Positions 7,990 to 15,869 of a stretch of 64,000 bases of DNA are shown here, piece after piece; the first letter of the stretch is position 1; each line of letters starts with the position of its first letter. The position numbers and the translations under genes were made by a program. The stretch covers positions 1 to 64,000 of the forward strand of contig NZ_CABFKI010000004.1 of the NCBI RefSeq assembly GCF_901764995.1. The letters are read 5' to 3'. The notes beneath the pieces are model-generated. The model was not told where the DNA came from. It saw only the letters and a program-made list of their open reading frames with translations, and did no database searches. Origin of the DNA: Actinobacillus porcinus. GTDB taxonomy: Bacteria > Pseudomonadota > Gammaproteobacteria > Enterobacterales > Pasteurellaceae.

Positions 7990-8267
7990 TATGCAGCAAC
8001 CTCAAACATTTCATAAAAATCATCGTTAGAAGCAAATTTTGAATATGAATTTATTAAGTCATCTAATTGAGATATTGATAAATTTTGAATAATGGAACCG
8101 TTTGACATAAACGTATCGGTTAAATTATAAGACTCACCTCTTTCCTGAAAGAAAGATGTCCAAAAAGAATATTCGCTCTCAGAAACTATTTTTTCTAATT
8201 CTTCTTTAGAAGAAGATAAATACTTATCTAGCACTTTATCGACTACGTCTAAAACTCTAGGATCCAT
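7989..8267 (-). CDS. Small middle protein of the operon, candidate antitoxin (CmdA-like), 92 aa
   Basis: An acidic, mainly helical 92-residue protein (MDPRVLDVVDKVLDKYLSSS...), without a family I recognise. A clear GGAG lies 6 bp before its ATG. It starts 17 bp after the ADP-ribosyltransferase-like gene and its stop overlaps the SecB-like gene by one base. Position and size fit a chaperone-dependent antitoxin. Its C-terminus (ISQLDDLINSYSKF...FYEMFEVAA) is hydrophobic, as expected for the chaperone-addiction tail that SecB-like partners bind. Assignment rests on context. Confidence 0.6.
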   Translation of the reverse strand: MDPRVLDVVDKVLDKYLSSSKEELEKIVSESEYSFWTSFFQERGESYNLTDTFMSNGSIIQNLSISQLDDLINSYSKFASNDDFYEMFEVAA

Positions 8268-8284
8268 AAATTACTCCACTTACA

Positions 8285-8839
8285 TCAAATTGCTAACAAT
8301 TCATTGCTATCTTTAATTTCTATCAACTCTTCAAATCCATCTCTAACAACTAATATTTTTGCATCAGTTATTTGCATTGTTACAAAAGAATCAGGTATTT
8401 TAGGAATTGTTTCTATTGCTAAAACAATCTTAAATTTAAAGTTAATTTCATCAAATAATTTTGCAGACTCGAGTTCAATATCTTGTAAAAATTTAGCATA
8501 GACAATATGTTTTTTAGATATATCTTTTTCTTGCATAAGTTGAAATAATGCGATCAATGCCTTTCTCATTTTAGGTAAAGTTAAATCAATAATATATTTC
8601 TCATCACAAGAAACCATTGCATATATAATATCTTGTGCAGGGTAGCTAGCACTTTTAGCCCAATATTTTTTACACTTATACCAATGTTCAGCCAACAATT
8701 CTAAAAAGTCTAAATCATTCCAAAAGTAAGTACCCACACAGACTCTGTACGATTCTAGTGATGGCTTAAATCCAAACTTTCTTATTTTTTCCCCATCAAG
8801 TACTGTTGTTGCGTGAGAACACCAAAATTGTTGCATCAT
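8285..8839 (-). CDS. ADP-ribosyltransferase-like toxin (CmdT-like), 184 aa
   Basis: Residues 9-48 carry the pattern of a small ART fold: H-A-T-T (H9) in place of H-G-T-S, then E-K-I-R-K-F-G-F (17-24), then V-G-T-Y-F-W (35-40, Y38). A block CDEKYIIDLT (78-87) matches the xxxLDLT strand of DUF3990-like ARTs. Acidic residues E170, E171 and E174 are candidates for the third catalytic position of an H-Y-E triad. First gene of the operon. The frame opens at a TTG (8845), but the ATG at 8837-8839 (or 8834-8836) is likelier; the ribosome site is weak. In CmdTAC the homologue ADP-ribosylates mRNA. The fold call is by motif only. Confidence 0.6.
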   Translation of the reverse strand: MMQQFWCSHATTVLDGEKIRKFGFKPSLESYRVCVGTYFWNDLDFLELLAEHWYKCKKYWAKSASYPAQDIIYAMVSCDEKYIIDLTLPKMRKALIALFQLMQEKDISKKHIVYAKFLQDIELESAKLFDEINFKFKIVLAIETIPKIPDSFVTMQITDAKILVVRDGFEELIEIKDSNELLAI

Positions 8840-8847
8840 ATCCAATC

Positions 8848-8876
8848 ATACTAACTAATTATACTTTAATACTAAC
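8848..8876 (-). promoter_or_regulatory. Promoter and paired direct repeats of the toxin-antitoxin-chaperone operon
   Basis: Reading the minus strand, GTTAGTAT occurs twice (plus coordinates 8869-8876 and 8848-8855), exactly 21 bp or two helical turns apart. A perfect -10 TATAAT (8858-8863) sits between the copies. No good -35 is visible. This is the usual arrangement of an autoregulated toxin-antitoxin promoter. Confidence 0.5.
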
Positions 8877-8941
8877 ATAGAATTTCTAAGGATAGCTACT
8901 TTTTTGTAGGACTAATCACTTTCCGTGTTATAACGTGCAAT

Positions 8942-9912
8942 TGTAGTGGTACACTAATCCCGCAGTCCTCAATAGGTGGTAAAATTAAACCCAAAATGAG
9001 GATATAAAAATGCGAAGACCTAGAAGAACCTTTAGTGCAGAATTTAAAGCTGAAGCAGTAAAATTGATTACCGATCGTAAATATTCTATTGCACAAGCTT
9101 GCAAAGAACTCGACATTGGTGAAACCGCGTTGCGTCGCTGGGTAAGTCAAGTTCAAGCGGACAAAAAACATACCGCACTTGCCATTGAAATCAAGGTCAT
9201 TTTTGATGCAAGCCGTCAATCCGCTGGTAAGCGAACCGTTCAATCAGGTTTGATACAAAAGGGAATTCGAGCTAGTTTGCCGTTGATTCGCAACCTAATG
9301 ATTCAACAGGGATTATTTAGCAAGCAGCCACAAAAATGGCATAACCGAAATAAAGAAACAAGGCAAGTTTTTGCTAATCATTTAAACCGAGCATTTACGC
9401 CTGATGCACAAACGACGGTGCTTTGTGGCGATACGACGTACGTCAAAGTAAATGGCATTTGGTGCTATTTAGCGGTGGCGATTAACCTGTTAAATCGCCA
9501 AGTGGTTGGCCGGAAACTGAGCCGACATCACGATGCACAATTGGTTGTCGATGCGTTAAATCATGCGATGTTGCAGACCAAACGTACGAAAACGATGCTG
9601 TTTCACTCAGACCAAGGCAGTATTTATGGGAGTAAGCAATTTACCCAGTGTGTGCAAAAACACAAGCTAACGCAAAGTATGAGCCGACGGGGCAACTGCT
9701 GGGATAATGCCCCGATGGAGCGTTGGTTTAGAAGTTTTAAATATGAGTGGATGGCATATGGTGGTTATGTTGATTTTGAAAGTGCGGTCAACGATGTAAA
9801 AGATTATGTGATGTACTACAATCACATTCGCCCACATAGCTATAATCAAGGTTTACCCCCGATTTTAGCTGAAAAAACTTATCGGGGACTGTTGAATTAG
9901 TTGATCACTACA
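8942..9912 (+). mobile_element. IS3-family insertion sequence, internally deleted (971 bp)
   Basis: Imperfect terminal inverted repeats of about 29 bp: left end from 8942 (TGTAGTGGTACACTAATC…CAGTCC), right end up to 9912 (complement TGTAGTGATCAACTAATT…CAGTCC), about 22 of 29 positions alike. A full IS3-family element is about 1.2-1.4 kb, so roughly 250-300 bp are missing, consistent with the fused transposase inside. No clear target-site duplication can be seen. The right end lies directly against a gene remnant at 9915. Confidence 0.8.
9010..9900 (+). CDS. IS3-family transposase, OrfA and OrfB fused by an internal deletion, 296 aa
   Basis: Residues 1-53 are the OrfA helix-turn-helix (RRTFSAEFKAEAVKLITDR...ALRRWVSQVQADK). 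They run straight into OrfB from about residue 54 (AIEIKVIFDASRQSAGKRTV). The DDE catalytic core is complete in OrfB: D in LCGDTTYVKV, D in LFHSDQGSIYGS, E in NAPMERWFRSFK. In an intact element the two frames are joined by -1 frameshifting and OrfA has a further leucine-zipper region, which is absent here. An uptake signal (ACCGCACTT, 9172-9180) lies exactly at the fusion point. Activity is doubtful. Confidence 0.85.
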   Translation: MRRPRRTFSAEFKAEAVKLITDRKYSIAQACKELDIGETALRRWVSQVQADKKHTALAIEIKVIFDASRQSAGKRTVQSGLIQKGIRASLPLIRNLMIQQGLFSKQPQKWHNRNKETRQVFANHLNRAFTPDAQTTVLCGDTTYVKVNGIWCYLAVAINLLNRQVVGRKLSRHHDAQLVVDALNHAMLQTKRTKTMLFHSDQGSIYGSKQFTQCVQKHKLTQSMSRRGNCWDNAPMERWFRSFKYEWMAYGGYVDFESAVNDVKDYVMYYNHIRPHSYNQGLPPILAEKTYRGLLN

Positions 9913-9914
9913 TC

Positions 9915-10097
9915 CGACATATTTTTTCAACCGCTAAATTAGCGGGATTGGCAAAAGAAACCGTTGAAGAAATTTTGCAAGAAATTTACATCAAACATTC
10001 ACGGATAAATGAAATAAAAATCAATACGTTACCCTCATCTATCGCTGACCCGATTTTAACAGGATTGGAAAAGAAGTTAAGGAGAATGGATTTTTAA
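9915..10097 (+). pseudogene. 3' remnant of an unidentified gene cut by the IS, possibly HipA-like
   Basis: From the IS end the frame reads RHIFSTAKLAGLAKETVEEI and on to ...LPSSIADPILTGLEKKLRRMDF, stopping at TAA 10095-10097 (60 codons). It has codon use of a real gene but no start. The pattern of a helix, then LP...I...I-G-x-x-K-x-x-R at the end recalls the C-terminus of HipA-type kinases, only weakly. The 5' portion is not found on the other side of the IS. Confidence 0.45.
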
Positions 10098-10165
10098 TAT
10101 TTTCGCATTATCTAATTAAATAACCTAACAAACATCTACCCAATTCTTACTATTTTGTAAAAATT

Positions 10166-10179
10166 CTGATCCTGATCAA
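10166..10179 (+). promoter_or_regulatory. FNR-type site upstream of hypB
   Basis: CTGAT-cctg-ATCAA differs at one base from the FNR consensus TTGAT-N4-ATCAA. It lies 73 bp before the hypB start, suitable for anaerobic activation of hypBDE. The match is seen; the role is inferred from the family's usual anaerobic control. Confidence 0.6.
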
Positions 10180-10251
10180 CGTCAATTTGTTGAAATTAGT
10201 GTTTAATTATTAGTGTTGAATTTTGCAGATTGAGTTGAAAGGAGAAAAATT

Positions 10252-11055
10252 ATGTGTTCAACCTGCGGCTGTGGTAGTGCTCAAGTGAGAATCGGTGAAT
10301 TACCGCATACTCATGATAACGATCCGAAAAAAATGTCTCAAAACCGACCGCACTTTACTATCAGCGGTTTTACCGCCGTGCAAGCGCAACATACTGACAA
10401 CACCCAAGCCCGTTTGTTGAAAATCGAACAGGACGTGTTGGGGGAAAATAATCAATTTGCCCGTTTGAATCGGGATTTTTTTAAACAAAACCATATATTG
10501 GCGTTGAATTTAGTGTCCAGTCCCGGCTCCGGTAAAACCACGTTACTCACTTCAACCTTAATCCGATTGAAAGGACGCAAACAATGTTATGTCATTGAAG
10601 GAGATCAACAAACGGAAAATGATGCTCTTCGCATCCGCGCCACCGGTGTACCTGCGCTGCAAATTAATACCGGCAAGGGTTGTCATTTGGATGCCAAAAT
10701 GGTGCTGGAAGCATTAGCCAAACTGCAACCGCAAACCAACAGCACGTTGTTTATTGAAAATGTAGGCAATTTGGTTTGTCCGGCGGAGTTCGATTTGGGC
10801 GAATTTGCTAAAGTTGCGATTCTATCGGTGACGGAAGGTGAAGATAAGCCGTTGAAATATCCGCACATGTTTATGGCGGCAAAACTGATGATTATCAATA
10901 AAATCGACTTATTGCCTTATTTGAATTTCAACTTGGAACAATGTATCGCTTACGCCAAACAAGTGAACCCGAATATTCAAATTCTCTGTCTTTCCGCCAC
11001 TTCAGGCGAAGGGATGGATGAATGGTTGCAGTGGCTGGAAGCGCAAGCGGTTTAA
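10252..11055 (+). CDS. hypB: HypB, hydrogenase nickel-insertion GTPase, 267 aa
   Basis: Delivers nickel to the large-subunit precursor together with HypA. The N-terminus MCSTCGCG carries the CxxCGC nickel site. A short His-poor linker follows (H19, H21). The P-loop is [11 protein letters not shown] (89-99), the metal site of the G domain is GKGCHLD (C144, H145) and the NKxD motif is NKID (216-219). Strong ribosome site (AAAGGAG). First gene of hypB-hypD-hypE, 9 bp before hypD, behind an FNR-like site. Confidence 0.96.
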   Translation: MCSTCGCGSAQVRIGELPHTHDNDPKKMSQNRPHFTISGFTAVQAQHTDNTQARLLKIEQDVLGENNQFARLNRDFFKQNHILALNLVSSPGSGKTTLLTSTLIRLKGRKQCYVIEGDQQTENDALRIRATGVPALQINTGKGCHLDAKMVLEALAKLQPQTNSTLFIENVGNLVCPAEFDLGEFAKVAILSVTEGEDKPLKYPHMFMAAKLMIINKIDLLPYLNFNLEQCIAYAKQVNPNIQILCLSATSGEGMDEWLQWLEAQAV

Positions 11056-11064
11056 GGATAAAAA

Positions 11065-12180
11065 ATGCAGTTTGTTGATGAATTTCGTGATCCTGTTTTA
11101 GCGCGTAAATTGATTACCCGTTTGCAACAATTAATGGAAAAGTTGCCGCAATTTACCAAACAAAGACCGCTTTATTTAATGGAAGTTTGCGGCGGGCATA
11201 CTCATACGATTTTTAAATTCGGGTTAGATCGTATTCTGCCGGAAACCATTGAATTTATTCATGGTCCCGGTTGCCCTGTGTGCGTACTGCCAATGGGGCG
11301 AATTGATGTGTGTATTGAAATTGCCCGCCGTCCGGAAGTGATTTTCTGCACGTTCGGCGATGCTATGCGGGTGAAAGGGCGACAAGGTTCTTTATTGGAT
11401 GCCAAAGGTCAAGGTGCCGATGTGCGTATTGTATATTCTCCGTTGGATGCGTTAGATTTAGCGCAGAAAAATTCCGATAAAAAAATTGTCTTTTTTTCAC
11501 TCGGATTTGAAACTACCATGCCGAGTGCCGCCGTCACGCTGCAACAAGCCAAACGTCAGCAAATCGATAACTTTTTTATTGTGTGCCAAAATATCACGAT
11601 CATTCCGACTTTGCGTGAATTATTGCAGCAGGAGCAAGTCTTAATCGACGGTTTTATTGCCCCCGGTCACGTCAGTATGATTATCGGCACCACACCTTAT
11701 CAAGCGCTCACCGACAAATATCACAAACCCTTTGTGATTACCGGCTTTGAACCTTTGGACTTGCTGCAAGCGATTGTAATGTTGGCGGAGCAGTTTGTTG
11801 ACGGTCGCTGCGAAATTGAAAATCAATATAAACGCATCGTACAACAGGAAGGCAATCTGCTTGCCCAACAAGCCATGCAAGAGGTTTTCCGCTTGAAAAA
11901 CAGTAGCGAATGGCGCGGGTTGGGAGAAATTGCCGAATCCGGCGTTGAATTAACTGAGGCTTATCAACAATTTGATGCGGAAAAACATTTCCACACCACG
12001 CCGCAAGCGGTAGCCGATGATCCTTTAGCCCGTTGTGGCGAAGTGTTAACCGGTAAATGCAAACCGAACGATTGCCAACTGTTCGGCACTAAATGCAATC
12101 CTGACAGTGCGTACGGCGCATTAATGGTGTCCTCCGAAGGGGCTTGTTCCGCCTATTATCAATATCGAAGAGAAGAATAA
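11065..12180 (+). CDS. hypD: HypD, Fe-CN/CO scaffold maturation protein, 371 aa
   Basis: Iron-sulfur scaffold on which the Fe(CN)2CO unit is assembled with HypC. Family motifs are intact: CGGHTHTIFKFG (about 42-53), HGPGCPVCVLP (about 69-79), and the C-terminal cysteine cluster CGEVLTGKCKPNDCQLFG and KCNPDSAYGALMVSSEGACSAYY that holds the [4Fe-4S] centre. Length is normal for the family. It follows hypB by 9 bp and is one base from hypE, so the three genes should be co-transcribed. Confidence 0.96.
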   Translation: MQFVDEFRDPVLARKLITRLQQLMEKLPQFTKQRPLYLMEVCGGHTHTIFKFGLDRILPETIEFIHGPGCPVCVLPMGRIDVCIEIARRPEVIFCTFGDAMRVKGRQGSLLDAKGQGADVRIVYSPLDALDLAQKNSDKKIVFFSLGFETTMPSAAVTLQQAKRQQIDNFFIVCQNITIIPTLRELLQQEQVLIDGFIAPGHVSMIIGTTPYQALTDKYHKPFVITGFEPLDLLQAIVMLAEQFVDGRCEIENQYKRIVQQEGNLLAQQAMQEVFRLKNSSEWRGLGEIAESGVELTEAYQQFDAEKHFHTTPQAVADDPLARCGEVLTGKCKPNDCQLFGTKCNPDSAYGALMVSSEGACSAYYQYRREE

Positions 12181-12181
12181 G

Positions 12182-13195
12182 ATGAGTGATCTCATTACAA
12201 TGGCGCACGGCAACGGTGGTTTGCTGATGCAGAAATTGATTCATGACTATTTTATGCGTTCCTTTGACAACCCGTTGCTTGCGCAGAATGAAGATCAGGC
12301 GCGTTTACCGCTGTCCTCCTTAGCAGCACAAGGTGATCAACTGGCTTTCAGCACGGACAGTTTCGTAATTGATCCGATTTTCTTTCCGGGCGGCAATATC
12401 GGCAAATTAGCCGTATGCGGCACAATCAATGATGTGGTGGTGAGCGGTGCGATTCCCCGTTATTTATCCTGCGGGTTTATTTTGGAAGAAGGTCTTCCGT
12501 TAAATCAGTTGCAACAAATCATCACCGCAATGGCGGAATGTGCCACACAAGCGGGCATTCAAATCGTCACCGGTGATACGAAAGTTGTACCGCGCGGTGC
12601 GGCGGATAAAATATTTATCAACACCAGCGGTATCGGTGTAATTCCGTCAACCGTCCACTGGGGAATGCAACATATTCAGGCCGGTGACAAAATCATTGTC
12701 AGCGGCACATTAGGCGATCACGGCGCCACTATTTTAAATTTACGGGAAAATTTAGGCATTCAAACGGATTTAATCAGCGATTGCGCCGTACTAACACCAC
12801 TGGTGGCGCTGTTACGCCCGTTCAATGGCATTAGAACATTGCGCGACGCCACGAGAGGCGGTGTCAACGCCGTATTACACGAATTCTCCCACAGCAGCGG
12901 TTTGGGAATGCAAATTTATCAAGACAATTTACCGATTCGTACGGAAGTCAGAGGCATTTGCGAATTACTCGGTTTGGATGCGTTAAACTTCGCCAACGAA
13001 GGGAAACTCGTGATTATCGTCAGCCCCGAGGCGGAACAACAAATCTTATCCGCCTTACGGTCTCATCCGCTGGGCAAGAATGCAGCTGTGATCGGCGAAG
13101 TGATCACAGAGCAAAAAATTCGTTTAATCGGTTCTTTCGGTCAAAGCCGCTTATTAGATCTCCCTGTCACCGAACCGTTGCCGCGTATTTGCTAA
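12182..13195 (+). CDS. hypE: HypE, carbamoyl dehydratase of hydrogenase maturation, 337 aa
   Basis: Converts the carbamoyl group handed over by HypF to a thiocyanate on its own C-terminal cysteine, which supplies the cyanide ligands. The N-terminal AIR-synthase/PurM-like ATP site is present (HGNGGLLMQKLI, then FSTDSFVIDPIFFPGGNIGKLAVCGTINDVVV). The sequence ends in PRIC, the obligatory terminal cysteine. The ATG follows the hypD stop by one base. A hairpin (13241-13263) ends the operon before the convergent hypF. Confidence 0.96.
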   Translation: MSDLITMAHGNGGLLMQKLIHDYFMRSFDNPLLAQNEDQARLPLSSLAAQGDQLAFSTDSFVIDPIFFPGGNIGKLAVCGTINDVVVSGAIPRYLSCGFILEEGLPLNQLQQIITAMAECATQAGIQIVTGDTKVVPRGAADKIFINTSGIGVIPSTVHWGMQHIQAGDKIIVSGTLGDHGATILNLRENLGIQTDLISDCAVLTPLVALLRPFNGIRTLRDATRGGVNAVLHEFSHSSGLGMQIYQDNLPIRTEVRGICELLGLDALNFANEGKLVIIVSPEAEQQILSALRSHPLGKNAAVIGEVITEQKIRLIGSFGQSRLLDLPVTEPLPRIC

Positions 13196-13240
13196 TAAAA
13201 CAAAGGAAAAACCGACCGCACTTTTGAATAACTCGACCAC

Positions 13241-13263
13241 ACCTTGCACAAAGCGTGCAAGGT
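13241..13263. terminator. Hairpin between convergent hypE and hypF
   Basis: ACCTTGCAC-aaagc-GTGCAAGGT, a 9-bp perfect stem between the two stops. No long T run follows on either strand, so it is a candidate bidirectional terminator. An uptake signal lies just before it (13215-13223). Confidence 0.5.
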
Positions 13264-13279
13264 TATTGCAATGACCGTT

Positions 13280-15601
13280 TCACTCATTTTGACAGAGCAG
13301 ACTTGCAATCACCGCTTGCCCCAATGCAATACCGCCATCACCTTGCGGGAATTGATGGGGCGTTAAAATTTCAAACTCCGTCAATTCCTTTCTGATTAAA
13401 TAGCGCAATAGTCGGTTATGCCATACCCCGCCCGATAATACGATAGTTTTAACTTTATGTTGCCGTGCCTGTTGACGGGCTAAATCCGCCAGTCCTTTAG
13501 CCAAAGCGCAATGAAACAGCCAAGCTTTTTGTGCCGTCGGCAGTTGCAAAGGCAACCATTGCTGCCAAAACCACGCTAAATCCAACCGATTATCTGCGTT
13601 TAACGGCATAAAAACAGCCTGATTTTCGACCGCACTTTTATCCTTTACCGTTTGTTCGTATTGCCATGCAAGCGTTTCTAACTGACAGGCCGCTTCGCCT
13701 TCCCAAGTTAAACGTTCGGTGACAATATCTAAGGCGCAGGCAACCGCATCAAATAACCGCCCCGCAGAGGAAATCAACGGTGAATTCAGTTGATTTTCAA
13801 TTGCTTTGGCTAACGGCTGCCAGTTTTTGCTCCGCACGGATTTTGTTGCTTCATAATCCTGCCAGTTCGGTACAAATGCCAAACAATGCGCCAGCAAGTT
13901 ACGCCAAGGCTGCTTTGCCGCCATATCGCCACCGGCAAGGGCGACCGCCGGTAGTCCGCCTAAATGCTGCATTTTATCCTGCGTCACTAATAAACATTCG
14001 CCGCCCCAAAGCCGATTGTTTTCGCCCATACCGATACCGTCCAACGCCAAACCGATCACGGTTTCGTCAAGTCTGTGATGTTCCGCCTGCACACTGATAA
14101 TATGGGCGTGATGGTGTAACACTTCAATCAACGGAATGCCATGTTCCGTCGCCAGTTTTTTCCCTAATTGACGGGTAAAATAACCGCCGTGCGCATCAAC
14201 GGCGATCACTTCGGGTTTAAATTGATAAATTTGCTCGAACAGAGTGATGTTACGGATAAGTTGTCGTTGAATTTGTTCATTTTGCATATCGCCCAAATGT
14301 TGTGTCACCACGGCGTGATTGGTACGTAACAAACAAAATGTATTTTTCAGATCCGCTCCCAGCGCCAAAATATTTTTCGTATTGTTAATTTGCAATTCCG
14401 TTTCGTTCGGCACATAACCGCGTGCACGCCGCAACGTCTCTTTGCCGTCGAAAGCCACGCGGATAACCGAATCGTCCGCCCGTTGTAGAATATCCCGATT
14501 ATGCAGCAACCAATAATCCGCCAAACCTTCCAGTTGGCTGAAGGCATCATTGTTGTCCAACACTGGCGGTAATCCGCTTTGATTGGCACTGGTCATCACT
14601 AAAGGCAGGTTGATTTCTTTCATTAACAGATGTTGTAACGGATTGCTCGGCAACATCACGCCGATTTCGTTTAAACTCGGCGCCACCGAATCATGTAGTC
14701 GTTTGGTTTTCTGTTTCGGCAATAACACTATGGGCGCAGCACTGCTTTGCAGTTGTGTTTTTTCTGCTTCGTTTAAACCTTGCAACCAAGTGAGATCGGG
14801 CACCATTACGGCAAAAGGTTTGCTCGGTCGTTGTTTACGTTGACGCAGTAAGTGGATCGCTTGTTCTCTTGTCGCATCGCAAGCCAAATGAAAACCGCCC
14901 AAGCCTTTCACCGCCACAATTTTCCCTTGTCGCAATTTTTCTACCGCCGCTAAAAGTGCGGTGTGATTTTGTGCTGTTTTTTGTTTGCCGTCACTCAGCC
15001 AAATTTCAGGACCGCAAACCGGGCAAGCATTGGGTTGAGCGTGAAAACGGCGATCGGCAGGATCTTTATACTCCCGCTCACAATCGGCGCAAAACGGAAA
15101 ATTACGCATCGACGTATTTTTACGATCATAAGGCATGGCGCGAATAATGGTAAAACGCGGGCCGCAATGGGTACAATTGGTAAACGGATAGCGAAAACGG
15201 CGATTAGTTGAATCAAATAAATCTGCAATACAAGCGGGACAAGTGGCTGCATCTGGAATAATTTGCGTGTCCATTTGATTATTTTCACTTTCACGGATCA
15301 TAAATTTATGAGGATCTAAAATGTTATCCCATTCTGTCTCTCGAATATGTAAATCGGTAATCTGTGCTAATGGCGGTAATTTATTCTGTAAGTCCGTTAA
15401 GAAGGTAGAAAGTGCGGTCGGTTTTTGCTTTGTTTTTGATTCAAATAAAATACGAATTAATACGCCCTGACCATCATTATTCACATCACCACATAAATGA
15501 TATTGCTTGGCAAGTTGCCATACAAAAGGACGGAAACCCACACCTTGTACTTTTCCTTTAACGCGGATTTCAACTCCATAAAAATGCGCTGTTTTCATCA
15601 T
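13280..15601 (-). CDS. hypF: HypF, carbamoyltransferase of hydrogenase maturation, 773 aa
   Basis: Transfers a carbamoyl group from carbamoyl phosphate to HypE. Domains in order: acylphosphatase-like (about 8-98, VKGKVQGVGFRPFVW); two zinc fingers (CPACIADLF…CTHCGPRF and CADCEREYK…CPVCGPE, about 118-195); YrdC-like domain (about 205-395, GGFHLACDA); Kae1-like C-terminal domain with the HHHAH metal site (near residue 495) and GLALDGIGMGENN. Encoded on the strand opposite the rest of the locus, it shares its upstream region with hybO, so its promoter is in the divergent 268-bp gap. Length is a little above the usual 750. Confidence 0.96.
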   Translation of the reverse strand: MMKTAHFYGVEIRVKGKVQGVGFRPFVWQLAKQYHLCGDVNNDGQGVLIRILFESKTKQKPTALSTFLTDLQNKLPPLAQITDLHIRETEWDNILDPHKFMIRESENNQMDTQIIPDAATCPACIADLFDSTNRRFRYPFTNCTHCGPRFTIIRAMPYDRKNTSMRNFPFCADCEREYKDPADRRFHAQPNACPVCGPEIWLSDGKQKTAQNHTALLAAVEKLRQGKIVAVKGLGGFHLACDATREQAIHLLRQRKQRPSKPFAVMVPDLTWLQGLNEAEKTQLQSSAAPIVLLPKQKTKRLHDSVAPSLNEIGVMLPSNPLQHLLMKEINLPLVMTSANQSGLPPVLDNNDAFSQLEGLADYWLLHNRDILQRADDSVIRVAFDGKETLRRARGYVPNETELQINNTKNILALGADLKNTFCLLRTNHAVVTQHLGDMQNEQIQRQLIRNITLFEQIYQFKPEVIAVDAHGGYFTRQLGKKLATEHGIPLIEVLHHHAHIISVQAEHHRLDETVIGLALDGIGMGENNRLWGGECLLVTQDKMQHLGGLPAVALAGGDMAAKQPWRNLLAHCLAFVPNWQDYEATKSVRSKNWQPLAKAIENQLNSPLISSAGRLFDAVACALDIVTERLTWEGEAACQLETLAWQYEQTVKDKSAVENQAVFMPLNADNRLDLAWFWQQWLPLQLPTAQKAWLFHCALAKGLADLARQQARQHKVKTIVLSGGVWHNRLLRYLIRKELTEFEILTPHQFPQGDGGIALGQAVIASLLCQNE

Positions 15602-15869
15602 AATGCTTTCACATAAAGTAAAGAGAATCTAGTTCGCTTTATCTTCTCATTAAACACTAATAAATTAAACCTTAAATTTACATACAGATAATATTTAACA
15701 ACAAAATAATTATTTTTAACAATCTACCTATTTCTATGTATTTTCTTGAAATGCCTACTTTTCATAAGGAAAATCTATTTTTTCATGAGATAAATCAATT
15801 TTTTTATGTTACAAAAGTGTTATCATTTTATATGTACCCACATATAAAATGCGTGTTTAGGAGTGAAAT
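15602..15869. promoter_or_regulatory. Divergent promoter region of hypF and the hyb operon
   Basis: A 268-bp AT-rich gap containing promoters for hypF (minus) and hybO (plus). Only half-sites are visible: ATCAA near 15793 (FNR half) and TACCTAT at 15725-15731 (fits the NarL/NarP heptamer). Neither is convincing alone. AGGAG lies just before the hybO start. Confidence 0.5.

Noticed and set aside
13780-15294. Plus- and minus-strand frames inside hypF
   Set aside because: All lie within a gene with complete family motifs on the minus strand and show no motifs of their own.
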